Shown: in pieces, positions 7,516 through 15,300 of the stretch
Position numbering within the stretch: position 1 is the first letter of the stretch
Layout of the letters: every line of letters begins with the position of its first letter
Source: a virus
Reading direction: 5' to 3' (one strand)
Virus record (IMG/VR): IMGVR_UViG_3300046808_000195
Coordinates: 1-31,437 of that record
DNA: 31,437 nucleotides
The notes under the pieces: generated by a model
The model's input: only the letters and a program-made list of their open reading frames with translations
The model's database searches: none
What the model was told of the DNA's origin: nothing
Position numbers and translations under genes: made by a program

Positions 7516-7747
7516 CGATATACTTCCTCAATGCTAATTGTCTCGCTAGCCAAAGCCTAAACTTGACATGTTCACTAAGGTCGTTATCGTCAAGATTGAT
7601 TTCTCTAGGTTTACGAGGTCCATTTAATGTTCTATATCCACTGAGTATATCCTCATCTTCTATAAGAAACCATAATGGATTTTCGTTGAAATAGAGAGTT
7701 AATCTTGTTGGATTACTTCTTAGCAGCTTCGGCTTTTTTATCCTCAA
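7502..7747 (-). CDS. Small protein of unknown function, 81 aa (start uncertain)
   Basis: The frame reads like a real small protein: a basic N-terminus, then LTLYFNENPLWFLIEDEDIL, and a helical, basic C-terminus (FRLWLARQLALRKYIEKWG). I recognise no family. There is no in-frame ATG or GTG near the beginning. The only standard alternative is TTG at 7747, which would overlap the end of the upstream exported-protein gene by 35 nt and has no clear ribosome-binding site, so the start is uncertain. A strong terminator directly at its stop codon supports it as the last gene of a unit with the upstream Lys/Ala-rich gene. Confidence 0.55.
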   Translation of the reverse strand: MRIKKPKLLRSNPTRLTLYFNENPLWFLIEDEDILSGYRTLNGPRKPREINLDDNDLSEHVKFRLWLARQLALRKYIEKWG

Positions 7748-7928
7748 CTTTTGCGGCTGGCTTGGCTGCTTCGCTTTTTGCAGGCTCAGCCTTTTTGTCA
7801 GCAGGTTTGGCTGCGGGTGCTGCCGGAGCAGTTGCGGCTGGTTTTGCTTCTTCCTTCTTAGCAGGCGCTTGTGCGAATGCTGAGGTTACTGCGAAAAGTG
7901 ATGCTAAAGTTACAATTGCTAATTTCAT
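7713..7928 (-). CDS. Exported Lys/Ala/Pro-rich small protein, 71 aa
   Basis: The N-terminus is a typical Sec signal peptide, MKLAIVTLASLFAVTSAFA, with cleavage likely after AFA. The mature part (about 52 aa) is almost entirely Ala, Lys, Pro and Glu (APAKKEEAKPAATAPAAPAA, later KVEDKKAEAAKK). It is intrinsically disordered and resembles histone-H1-like or TonB-linker sequences. An AAAGGA site precedes the ATG. It would act in the periplasm or cell wall, which is unusual for a phage accessory protein. Possible roles are envelope association or lysis; none can be shown. Similar proteins occur in bacterial genomes, so recent acquisition from a host is possible. Confidence 0.8.
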   Translation of the reverse strand: MKLAIVTLASLFAVTSAFAQAPAKKEEAKPAATAPAAPAAKPADKKAEPAKSEAAKPAAKVEDKKAEAAKK

Positions 7929-8018
7929 GATTTTTCCTTTATAAAATACACAGCACGAAATATGACTGTGTACTTATAATAACGCATGAGACAGCATAAA
8001 AGAATACAAGTTTTGGGT
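7929..8018. other. Intergenic stretch with a short inverted repeat
   Basis: TACACAG (7947-7953) and CTGTGTA (7966-7972) form a 7-bp inverted repeat with a 12-nt spacer in the leader of the exported Lys/Ala-rich gene. A possible weak -10 box (TATTAT/TATAAG) lies just upstream on the minus strand, without a convincing -35 box. Confidence 0.35.
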
Positions 8019-8507
8019 TTATCTTGAGGGTCTTGACCCAAAATTTTCAAAAGTTAAATGTACTCTAGGTTCAGTGCCGCCGTTCATGAAAGAATGAGGC
8101 TTTTCGTTGTTTACAACATAGACTGATCCATTTGCTGGCATGTGGAATGATTTATCTTCATACACGAATCTGCAACCCTCATTAGTAATTAATGGAATAT
8201 GCAAACACACTTGACTAAAATCAGTATGCCAACTATAACAAGTGTCAGGCATAATACATCTGTAAGTTACTGTATTAAAATGATGTGTTGCCATTAGATT
8301 TTTTACAACTGATAATGTATAAGGCAATGACTCAAGTGTATCACTAGGTCTTGATCCTTGTGCTAAATTCAATGCACGTTGTATCAATACCGGACTATTG
8401 GGGCGTTTTCGATCAGATAGTAAATGTTTTACTATGTTGTATTCTTCTAGTAGTTTACCTAAATCAAAGTTATAGTCTGGTAATGTTTCAATATAGTCAG
8501 GGTTCAT
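8019..8507 (-). CDS. Aspartyl/asparaginyl beta-hydroxylase-like 2OG-Fe(II) oxygenase, 162 aa
   Basis: The C-terminal half carries the iron-binding facial triad of the 2-oxoglutarate oxygenase jelly roll: His94-x-Asp96 in YSWHTDF and His138 in KPHSFMNGG, with Arg148 (EPRVHLTFEN) placed to bind 2-oxoglutarate. Spacing fits the Asp/Asn beta-hydroxylase family. The substrate is unknown, probably a protein side chain or a small molecule. I start at the ATG at 8507 rather than a preceding TTG, because TATAAATA lies 5 nt upstream and leaves no room for an earlier start. There is no Shine-Dalgarno sequence. The gene sits between a terminator (8526-8547) and the exported-protein gene. A second protein with this fold is fused to a glycosyltransferase-like domain at 20893-22680. 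Confidence 0.82.
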   Translation of the reverse strand: MNPDYIETLPDYNFDLGKLLEEYNIVKHLLSDRKRPNSPVLIQRALNLAQGSRPSDTLESLPYTLSVVKNLMATHHFNTVTYRCIMPDTCYSWHTDFSQVCLHIPLITNEGCRFVYEDKSFHMPANGSVYVVNNEKPHSFMNGGTEPRVHLTFENFGSRPSR

Positions 8508-8512
8508 CAAAG

Positions 8513-8520
8513 TATTTATA
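8513..8520 (-). promoter_or_regulatory. Late-type promoter motif (TATAAATA)
   Basis: This is an exact match on the minus strand to the T4 late promoter core TATAAATA, directly downstream of a terminator and 5 nt before the ATG at 8507. Confidence 0.65.
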
Positions 8521-8525
8521 AAAAG

Positions 8526-8547
8526 AAAAGGCTCCGAAGAGCCTTTT
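8526..8547 (-). terminator. Rho-independent terminator with UUCG tetraloop
   Basis: AAAAGGCTC (8526-8534) pairs with GAGCCTTTT (8539-8547). On the minus strand the loop reads TTCG, closed by C-G, followed by TTTTCTTTTT. It ends the DUF4214 transcript. Confidence 0.9.
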
Positions 8548-8568
8548 TAATTATAGTAAGATTACAAT

Positions 8569-9471
8569 TTAAACTACAAATGGTGTATATTCAATACCTG
8601 TAGTCGCTAAACCAACTAGATCAATGTCAGTTTGAAAATCTTCTAACTGACTAGCAATAACCAATACGTCTGCTTGGCTATAATCGTTAGCAGTCATCCA
8701 ATTAGTCAATCCAGTAACATCTGCTAATGTAGCATCTGTACCCATTACGTTCTTGTAAACATGCTTGATGAATGTTTCATTACTTACACCACCTGCATCA
8801 GTTTTGTAAGTGTCAGTAGCAAGTAATGCTTCTGCTAGTTGTGTGTTTGTCCAACCATTGTCAGCAAGATAGATACCAATTCCTTCGTATTCTGCTGTAA
8901 CATCTGACTCTCCCAATGCGGCTGCTAGTAATGCATAAACATCACCCGCAACACCATCGGCATCAAATGCAATTGCAGTATCATCAAATACAACACGCTC
9001 ATGATCTTCTAATGTAAATGTAACATTACTAGCCACTGTACTTACTGCTGTAATTGCATCGTCTGTTTTTGTGATAGTGAATTCTGCTTCATCGCCATTT
9101 AATGTGTATGTGTCAACGCCGGCTGTGCCTGTAACATCAACAGCAACATCAACAGTGCCATCACCAACACGACCTGTACCAACAGCACCGAACGTAGCAA
9201 TCTTACCTGCGGCACCAACTGTTGCAACAGTTAATATCAAGTTGTTCGCTGGGGCGGTGCCGCCCAATGCAGTGCCTGCAATAGTGATAGTATCACCTGC
9301 AACATAGCCAGAACCAGCACTTGCGGCTAGACTGTCTAAACTTGCTGTGTATACACCGTTTGTTTTTACTACGTCAAAAACAGCGTCAACGCCTGCACCA
9401 CCTGTCAAACCTGTAACGTTTTGATATGTAGCATTAACTGGCTTGTCTTTAATTGTAATTGTTGTTGTCAT
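8569..9471 (-). CDS. DUF4214-containing surface or structural protein, 300 aa
   Basis: The N-terminal half is beta-rich and repetitive, with Gly, Ala, Thr and Val (GSGYVAGDTITIAGTALGG, then GDEAEFTITKTDD). Around residues 150-180 comes HERVVFDDTAIAFDADGVAG-VY, the typical lead-in to a DUF4214 domain, followed by a DUF4214-like helical part (FIKHVYKNVMGTDATLADV-GLTNWM). In bacteria these modules occur in secreted and S-layer-associated adhesins. In a phage it is probably a virion-surface or tail protein. The ATG at 9471 follows AAGGAA. The promoter at 9502-9531 has a perfect CRP-type palindrome upstream, and a strong terminator follows the gene, so it is transcribed alone. Confidence 0.8.
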   Translation of the reverse strand: MTTTITIKDKPVNATYQNVTGLTGGAGVDAVFDVVKTNGVYTASLDSLAASAGSGYVAGDTITIAGTALGGTAPANNLILTVATVGAAGKIATFGAVGTGRVGDGTVDVAVDVTGTAGVDTYTLNGDEAEFTITKTDDAITAVSTVASNVTFTLEDHERVVFDDTAIAFDADGVAGDVYALLAAALGESDVTAEYEGIGIYLADNGWTNTQLAEALLATDTYKTDAGGVSNETFIKHVYKNVMGTDATLADVTGLTNWMTANDYSQADVLVIASQLEDFQTDIDLVGLATTGIEYTPFVV

Positions 9472-9501
9472 AAATTTCCTTATATAAAAAATAACTTAAC
9501 A

Positions 9502-9531
9502 AGTATATAGCATCTATAATGCCACTGTCAA
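9502..9531 (-). promoter_or_regulatory. Promoter for the DUF4214 gene
   Basis: TTGACA (9526-9531) and TATACT (9502-9507) are 18 bp apart on the minus strand. Confidence 0.7.
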
Positions 9532-9550
9532 GGTTATATCGTACAAAGGA

Positions 9551-9566
9551 TGTGATCCGGATCACA
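9551..9566. promoter_or_regulatory. 16-bp perfect palindrome matching a CRP-type site
   Basis: TGTGATCCGGATCACA is its own reverse complement and has the TGTGA-N6-TCACA form of CRP-family operators. Its centre (9558.5) is about 61-64 bp upstream of the transcription start expected for the promoter at 9502-9531, close to the class I activator position. Binding is inferred. Confidence 0.6.
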
Positions 9567-9578
9567 AGTTGCCAAAAG

Positions 9579-9600
9579 AAAAGGCACCTAAGTGCCTTTT
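9579..9600 (-). terminator. Rho-independent terminator after the tmRNA
   Basis: AAAAGGCAC (9579-9587) pairs perfectly with GTGCCTTTT (9592-9600) around a 4-nt loop. On the minus strand it is followed by TTTTCTTTT. It lies just past the tmRNA pseudoknot. Confidence 0.9.
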
Positions 9601-9601
9601 C

Positions 9602-9915
9602 TGACTATTGGGTTACAAGGTAGTCAACCCCGTGAGACTCACGCCGCTAGGCGTAGTTCCTCAGTGTAATAATTGTCGTTTGCAATTATCTTTTTTGCTT
9701 CTTCGACCGGGTTCCCCCAATCCTAACGGGTTTCACATTCCCGTGCTGTCCACTTATCTACTCGTCCGTCAATCGATCCTATTTCAGGCCCATCATATAC
9801 ACACTGCCGGCTCACATACGCAAACCCCGGGGCCAAGCCCATAACTAAACAATGTGTATATGGTGGACCTGCCCGGTACTGCCCCGGGGTCTTGTCCGCC
9901 TTTGGACTTGCTTCA
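9602..9915 (-). ncRNA. ssrA: Circularly permuted (two-piece) tmRNA
   Basis: In transcription order the acceptor half comes first: T-arm CCCGG-GGCAGTA-CCGGG (9888-9872), acceptor strand CAGGTCC (9871-9865), then ACCA (9864-9861). A 69-nt intervening segment (9860-9792) follows, whose ends pair over about 12 bp (9850-9861 with 9795-9806). The coding half begins with GGGCCTG (9791-9785), which pairs with the acceptor strand including a G3-U70 wobble, the alanine-tRNA identity element. It continues with AGGATCGATTGAC, the D-arm-like part. The tag frame (9683-9639) and a downstream pseudoknot (9602-9629) follow. This order is that of alphaproteobacterial permuted tmRNAs, which mature as two RNAs. 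It would rescue stalled ribosomes with SmpB and host AlaRS. The outer 5' end is approximate. A 7-bp hairpin at 9934-9954 may mark processing from the upstream mRNA. Confidence 0.93.
9639..9683 (-). other. tmRNA tag reading frame: ANDNYYTEELRLAA-stop
   Basis: The resume codon GCA at 9683 follows GATAATT. The frame encodes 14 residues ending LAA, the degron end recognised by ClpXP-type proteases, then TGA. A start with ANDN is usual for alphaproteobacterial tags. Confidence 0.92.
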
Positions 9916-9926
9916 TACAGCAATAA

Positions 9927-10277
9927 TCAGTTTCTACAAATACGCTCTTTGTAGATTCTACCATCATCGGTCATTACTTCTTTCCAATCAGTGCAAACTT
10001 GCACTGGCTGAGTACGTTCGATGATAACTCTTTCTTCTTTTTCTTTAGCATCAGCAATAACTGCGCCTAGAATTACACCACCGATCAAAGGTGCTACCCA
10101 ATTATCACGGTGAACAATCACAGTACCATGTCTATGGTGATGACGATTTACATGATGATATGGGCTATGACGATTACTATCAACACCCCAACGATGATCA
10201 TGGCGACCACCTGCAATTGCTGGAGTAGCCATTGTTGCTAACACAGCGATAATTAAACTACTAATAACCTTCTTCAT
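9927..10277 (-). CDS. His-rich exported or membrane protein, 116 aa
   Basis: The ATG at 10277 follows AAGGAGATAACC, and the protein begins with a clear signal peptide (MKKVISSLIIAVLATMATPAIA), so I reject a longer start at 10304. After it comes a His-rich segment (HDHR, then SPYHHVNRHHHRHGTVIVHRD) that could bind metal. Next is a Gly-rich hydrophobic stretch, WVAPLIGGVILGAVIA, which may insert in a membrane, and a C-terminal part with two Cys (VCTDWKEVMTDDGRIYKERICRN) that could form a disulfide. It is likely periplasmic or envelope-associated. The ribosome-binding site overlaps the stop of the 41-aa gene upstream, and the tmRNA follows directly, so all three probably share a transcript from 10415-10443. 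Confidence 0.85.
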   Translation of the reverse strand: MKKVISSLIIAVLATMATPAIAGGRHDHRWGVDSNRHSPYHHVNRHHHRHGTVIVHRDNWVAPLIGGVILGAVIADAKEKEERVIIERTQPVQVCTDWKEVMTDDGRIYKERICRN

Positions 10278-10287
10278 GGTTATCTCC

Positions 10288-10413
10288 TTAATAAATGAGT
10301 CCATATATAATGCACCAGGCTTCTAGTGCTAATCTATGTAGCACAAAGGCTGCTACTGGTGCAAATAGCAGGCCGTATACGATTTTTTGTTTTTGTGTTT
10401 CTGTCATGTTCAT
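10288..10413 (-). CDS. Small membrane peptide, 41 aa (39 aa if the second ATG is used)
   Basis: Reading from 10413 gives MNMTETQKQKIVYGLLFAP and on to WCIIYGLIY. The protein has a short polar N-terminus, a hydrophobic span (IVYGLLFAPVAAFVLHRLAL) and a hydrophobic C-terminus. Its TAA stop (10288-10290) is followed immediately by the GGAG site of the next gene. The promoter's -10 box (10415-10420) lies directly before the first ATG, so transcription should begin near the second ATG (10407), giving a leaderless mRNA. I favour the 39-aa form. Function is unknown; its position and size fit a phage membrane peptide. Confidence 0.6.
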   Translation of the reverse strand: MNMTETQKQKIVYGLLFAPVAAFVLHRLALEAWCIIYGLIY

Positions 10414-10414
10414 A

Positions 10415-10443
10415 ACTATATTTAGTCTTTAAATTAAAGTCAA
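10415..10443 (-). promoter_or_regulatory. Sigma70-type promoter for the small-peptide/exported-protein/tmRNA unit
   Basis: TTGACT (10438-10443) and TATAGT (10415-10420) are 17 bp apart on the minus strand, with AAGGC before the -35 box. The -35 box overlaps the TGA stop (10440-10442) of the methyltransferase gene. Confidence 0.8.
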
Positions 10444-11717
10444 GCCTTAAAACTGAATAAATGATGAAAATCATCTGATTTTGGGTAACTATCATTGTTT
10501 TTTCTAAACACATAGATTGGCTCAATATAGATGCCGTTCTTTGTTTTTCCAATCACATGCGGTCTTGCTTGTAATCTCATACCGATCTTACCCAAATAAT
10601 GTGCATTAGGATATGTCTTGATATCGTCAACCATTTCATCACAAAGATTAGTCTTACTTCGCACTCTCAATGGGGGAACAATATTAATCATCATATATGC
10701 GTCATCTGTTAGTGTATCCCATACCATGCGATTGACCTTGAAAAAGAAATCATTCTTCCAATCATCATACTTGGGATATCTCTTCCAAGATTGATTATCA
10801 ACCAATGATGTTGTCTCAGCATATTTTTCAGTTTCAAAATAAGGAGGACTGGTAAAATAGAAATCAAAAACGTTTTCATACTTTTTCCAATCAACGTCCT
10901 CGCTAGGCAAGTTATAAATCTCTACATGTTTAACGCCCTTGCAACTGAAATAGTTGACAGATTCTACAATTTTTGGAGTGCTACCCAATAAGCGTTCATA
11001 TTCTACGCATTGCTTTTTATATACTTCAAATACTTCTGGGTTAGGATCGCAGCCTACATATAAACGTGTGTTGGGTGTAGCATAGAAGCCTGCAAGCCTA
11101 TCGCCCCAGCCACAACTCGTATCTAGTACTTTTACTGCATTGTGCTTTTCATATAATGCCTTCGCAACACTAGGCTTAAATTGTGTTGCAGTATATGTTC
11201 CTAATCTAAATGCACTACGAAATGTTGCAGGTCCAATATCACTATTGCCCAATGCACCCTTGCGCCAAAAGTGCCAATTCATTTTAGTAAGTTTAGGCTT
11301 AGTAGTCCAAATACTATATGGACTGTCAACTAGAGTACTACCACATTTCATGCGGTTTAGTTCTTGAAAATAATCACTAGATTTATTATATACGTGTGAC
11401 TTGTCAATCACACCGAGTGGATTATCTTCATACTTGTATGAATACTTATATTTTTCAAAAACCGTATCAAAATCTTTGTATTCACCTAGCATTGAAGTTT
11501 TACAAAATTTTAAAAAGTTATCCTCAAACTCTTCCTGAGTAATATTTTTAATAGGAAAAGATACATTATTATTAATGATGTATTCTGCTAGTGCTTCTTT
11601 TATGTCCGACAAACTATGTTTGGTAATGAAGTCATTCCACTTTTTATTTGCAATGCATGGAACGCCGTTGGCATCGGCATGATTTTTAAAATAATCAATG
11701 AGATTCTGATTAGGCAT
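10440..11717 (-). CDS. DNA methyltransferase (N6-adenine/N4-cytosine type), 425 aa
   Basis: The sequence carries the SAM-binding motif I as VLDTSCGWGDRLAGF (about 197-211) and the catalytic motif IV as TSPPY (289-293), preceded by a DFYF strand. TSPPY is typical of beta-class amino-methyltransferases that act on DNA. The N-terminal 190 residues are an extra domain with no motif I can name, perhaps for target recognition. The ATG at 11717 is chosen over an upstream in-frame TTG (11744); neither has a strong ribosome-binding site. It lies 36 nt downstream of an SGNH gene. No restriction partner is present, so protection of phage DNA or a regulatory role is more likely than a restriction system. 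RNA or another substrate cannot be excluded. Confidence 0.82.
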   Translation of the reverse strand: MPNQNLIDYFKNHADANGVPCIANKKWNDFITKHSLSDIKEALAEYIINNNVSFPIKNITQEEFEDNFLKFCKTSMLGEYKDFDTVFEKYKYSYKYEDNPLGVIDKSHVYNKSSDYFQELNRMKCGSTLVDSPYSIWTTKPKLTKMNWHFWRKGALGNSDIGPATFRSAFRLGTYTATQFKPSVAKALYEKHNAVKVLDTSCGWGDRLAGFYATPNTRLYVGCDPNPEVFEVYKKQCVEYERLLGSTPKIVESVNYFSCKGVKHVEIYNLPSEDVDWKKYENVFDFYFTSPPYFETEKYAETTSLVDNQSWKRYPKYDDWKNDFFFKVNRMVWDTLTDDAYMMINIVPPLRVRSKTNLCDEMVDDIKTYPNAHYLGKIGMRLQARPHVIGKTKNGIYIEPIYVFRKNNDSYPKSDDFHHLFSFKA

Positions 11718-11753
11718 TATGTAATGTACTACATTCTGAACCAAAAATCAAGT

Positions 11754-12365
11754 TTATTGGGACTCTAAGATACCCAAAACTTTTTCACAAACTAATAGAT
11801 TACCTTCAAATGACATGTGATTAATCAATCCACTATGTTCAGGTAACATACTACTAAGATCAACTGCATTGGGTTCTAAGTAATCATTCATATCTTTAAA
11901 GAAATTAAGTGTGATTACTTTCTTTCCACTTAGTCTATCATTGATTGCCTTGCGATACAAACGATAGGTAGTTTCAAAGTATTCTTGGTCATAATGATGT
12001 TTAAAGAAACTAGACGCTGACCTTAGTGAAAAGTTAAACAGATTTTTAAGTCTGCTTGAATGATAATCTATGTCTGACATAATCAAATCGGCATCATGAT
12101 GCAATAGATCATTGTTATGTACAGGATGCTTTCTAGTAGGAACGCGGTATGGACTCGTATGACTTACGATAAACGCATCATACGAATCCAACCACTTCAC
12201 GCTTTCAAGTTGCTTATAGATTTTATATTCGCTAACACCTGCTTGTGCTAGATTGGTTACGGCTACGTTTTCCTTAAGCATATTAGACCATCCTTTATAA
12301 TGATCGCAATACTTATAAGACCAATCAGCGGCGAAACTGTCACCGAATACTAATACACGCATCAT
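11754..12365 (-). CDS. SGNH/GDSL-type hydrolase-like protein, 203 aa
   Basis: The protein begins MMRVLVFGDSFAADW, the block I serine motif of SGNH hydrolases. It continues with NLAQAGVSEYKI (block II glycine region) and SHTSPYR. Near the end is NHMSFEGN, where the block V His would be expected, though the usual DxxH spacing is not clean. Family members remove or transfer acyl groups on sugars and lipids. Its ATG overlaps the stop of the giant repeat gene (ATGA), so translation is coupled. It is one of three SGNH-like proteins in the window and probably acts on the same glycan product. Activity is not certain. Confidence 0.75.
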   Translation of the reverse strand: MMRVLVFGDSFAADWSYKYCDHYKGWSNMLKENVAVTNLAQAGVSEYKIYKQLESVKWLDSYDAFIVSHTSPYRVPTRKHPVHNNDLLHHDADLIMSDIDYHSSRLKNLFNFSLRSASSFFKHHYDQEYFETTYRLYRKAINDRLSGKKVITLNFFKDMNDYLEPNAVDLSSMLPEHSGLINHMSFEGNLLVCEKVLGILESQ

Positions 12366-15300
12366 AGTTGATCAAATCTTTCACGTAACCAAGCCCATTC
12401 GTAACTTAGTTTAAGTTTTTCGAAATCACCATCTACTTCATCGTAGTATTCATCTGCATCAAGTGCGCCCTTAATACTGTATTGAGCAAAGTCACCTTCG
12501 GCTTTGTTCAACCATGCATCAAGACGCTCACGTGCAATGTCAGTGTCCTCAGATTTCAACTTCAATACTTCACGGAAGGCTGTGCGCCATGTTGAGAAAG
12601 AATCCGTGTTGTACATTGCTGTACCTGACAACAACTCGACAACTTCATGTTCATCATCCAATGTAAAGTCTAGTCCTTTACCTTCATTAGATAATGTCAA
12701 TTTCTTATTATAAGCAATCATTGCTTGGTGACCATATACAAGTCCATTCACTGGGTTCTTCGCTTGGAAGATATAATGCTTTGGTACTTGCATACGATCG
12801 GGTTGCCAGTTCCAATCGAACTTAGCACTAACCTTTAACTTAGCAAAGACTGTGAACATCCAAGGTGTGTTGCTTGCTTCTGCCGCGGCATGATATGCGG
12901 CTGCACGACCATTAACACCATCTACTCTTACTACACGGTTCTTAAGACCTTTAGTAACTTTCAATAGATGTTCGTAATTCTCATCTGCACCAGTTTCACC
13001 GTTGCTTAGGAATACGATATCTAATGGATTGCTCTTTGCAAGTTTTGTAGATTTCTTAATATATGGATAATCATATAGTTCTTTTTCCACGTGATCTTTA
13101 ACTTCACGTGGAACAATAATACGTGATGCACCTGTGCTTGTTACTAGAATAGTTTTCGTATCGGGTGCCCATAAATTCATAGGCTCAATTTCAATTTGTT
13201 CAATATTCTTGTCTGTATCTGCAATGATAGTAGCATAAGGCCAATCATTGAATGATTGTGCCGCATCAATTAATGTATCATCACTAGTAACAATCACTGG
13301 CTCAGGTAATCTAGGAACACGCATAGTTGCATTGTAGTTTACCTTTTCATAATCTTCCAACACATTCATGTCGTTGATTAGTTCACGTGTTTTGTTTACA
13401 TCAATAAAGAATGTATCACCAAACTTTTGCTTGCCACTAGGGAATACATGCAATTGATCTCTAGCAAATGGATCACATACATATGAAAAATCAAAGTCTT
13501 TGTAATCACAAACACTACTGCAAATCCACAAGTAATGTTCTTTCTTTTCGTGTTGCTTATTAATAACATCACGTAGTGTGTTCAAATAACTTTGTTCATA
13601 CTTAACTGTAATAACTGTCTTGTCTTGAGCCTTAATCTTAAGTTGCTCAAGTACATTATTAGTTTCCTTATTACCGTGATCGATCAATACAATATCATAA
13701 ACACACTTCGTTGCTACTGCGCGGTTATCCTTAACAAAGTTTAGATTGTTTAAGTGTTCAATGATTTTGATATACTTTGTGTCTGTCGGGAATGATTCAC
13801 GGTTAACCATGAATGTAGTTCCCCAATGACTCCATTGAGTACCAAACACATGAACCATCTTCATCTGCCATGCGTTAGGATAATAATCAAAGTCAAAGTC
13901 TGTATAATCTAGTTCACTGTTTAGCACCCACAACAAACTTGTTGATGCACGATTAGTACAACGATTAACTGTATCTACCCAACTATTCAGATAGCGAGTT
14001 TTTTGAATCTTAGGGAAACGCTTCTTAAGTGCTTCAAATCTAATTTGTGCCTCAGGGTTTCCTCTATCAACATAGAACATGTCAAGATTTGCTTTAATCT
14101 GAATCTTATCATCTTCAACATAGTTGATATTTCTAAAACCCTTTTCCCAAATAACTGCGTTAACAAAGTATGTTTGAGTGTCTAGGTTATCACGTAATCC
14201 AAACGCATGAATATAGTTCGATTGATAAACGTCAGGTCTCCAATCGAAATCAAACTTAGAATAATCCAAGTCATTGTTCAATGCCCAAAAGACTTCGTTA
14301 GGATGCTTACTGATCAAATCATCTAGTGTGGTTTCAATAAAATACTTAGGAATTTCTTTACTAGTTGATTCTTCAACGTAAACATTTTCTAAGAATAATA
14401 CTTTACCTGTGTTTTCAGGAACAATATATTTAGGACCGTCATCCTTACCTACAACACTACCGAATTGATAGATAGCAGGATCAGCAGTATCATCAGGATG
14501 CCAACTAAAGTCAAACTTAGTTACATCAACATTGTCTGGAATATACCAGTGCGTTCTATCCTGAATGCGTTTTGCTTTAAGAATACGTGTGTCAACATAT
14601 TTGATCTTAGTTGCATTAGGTACAACATATCTTGGACCACCTGTCTTTTGATGTTGAGTACCGAACTGATAAATGAATGGATCATCTTCTGCATATGGAT
14701 GCCAACTAAAGTCAAATGACTTAACATCAATGTTTGCAGGGATTTCCCAGTTAGTTAGATTAGGTTGTGCCTTTGCTACAATACCTTCTACATACTTAAC
14801 TTCTGTAGCATTAGGTACTACATAGCGAGGACCGCCTGTTAATGCCCACTGTGTACCGAACTGATAGACATATGCTGGATCAGTATCATCTGGGTGCCAA
14901 CTAAAATCAAAGCCTGCAATATCTAAGTCATTGGGAATTTCCCAATTTTTCTTACTAGGTAATGCCTTAGCCTTTGTTACATCAACATACTTTGTTTGTA
15001 CATACTTAGATTCAAGTGCTGTAGGCACAATGTATTTAGGACCACGTGTCTTAGCCCATTGTGTACCGAACTGATAAATCATAGGCGGTTCTAATGGACT
15101 AGGCTTCCATCCAAAGTCAAAATCTGTTGTGTCGATATTGTCTGGAACTTCCCAGTTACTATTATCAGGTGCCAATGTTGCTACTGGCTTATTAACATAT
15201 TTTATATGCTTTGCACCAGGCATGCGATACTCAATAGTAGGCATTTCTTCTGCTGAATAATACTTGTTACCAAACACATAGATATACGGCTCTTCTGTTT

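Noticed and set aside
9723-9923. Open frame of 66 codons on the minus strand, and a 78-codon frame on the plus strand at 9608-9844
   Set aside because: Both lie across the tmRNA gene; the sequence is explained by RNA structure (T-arm, acceptor stem, spacer pairing).
10278-10304. Longer start for the His-rich exported protein
   Set aside because: The signal peptide begins at 10277 directly after a strong ribosome-binding site, and the 41-aa gene ends there.
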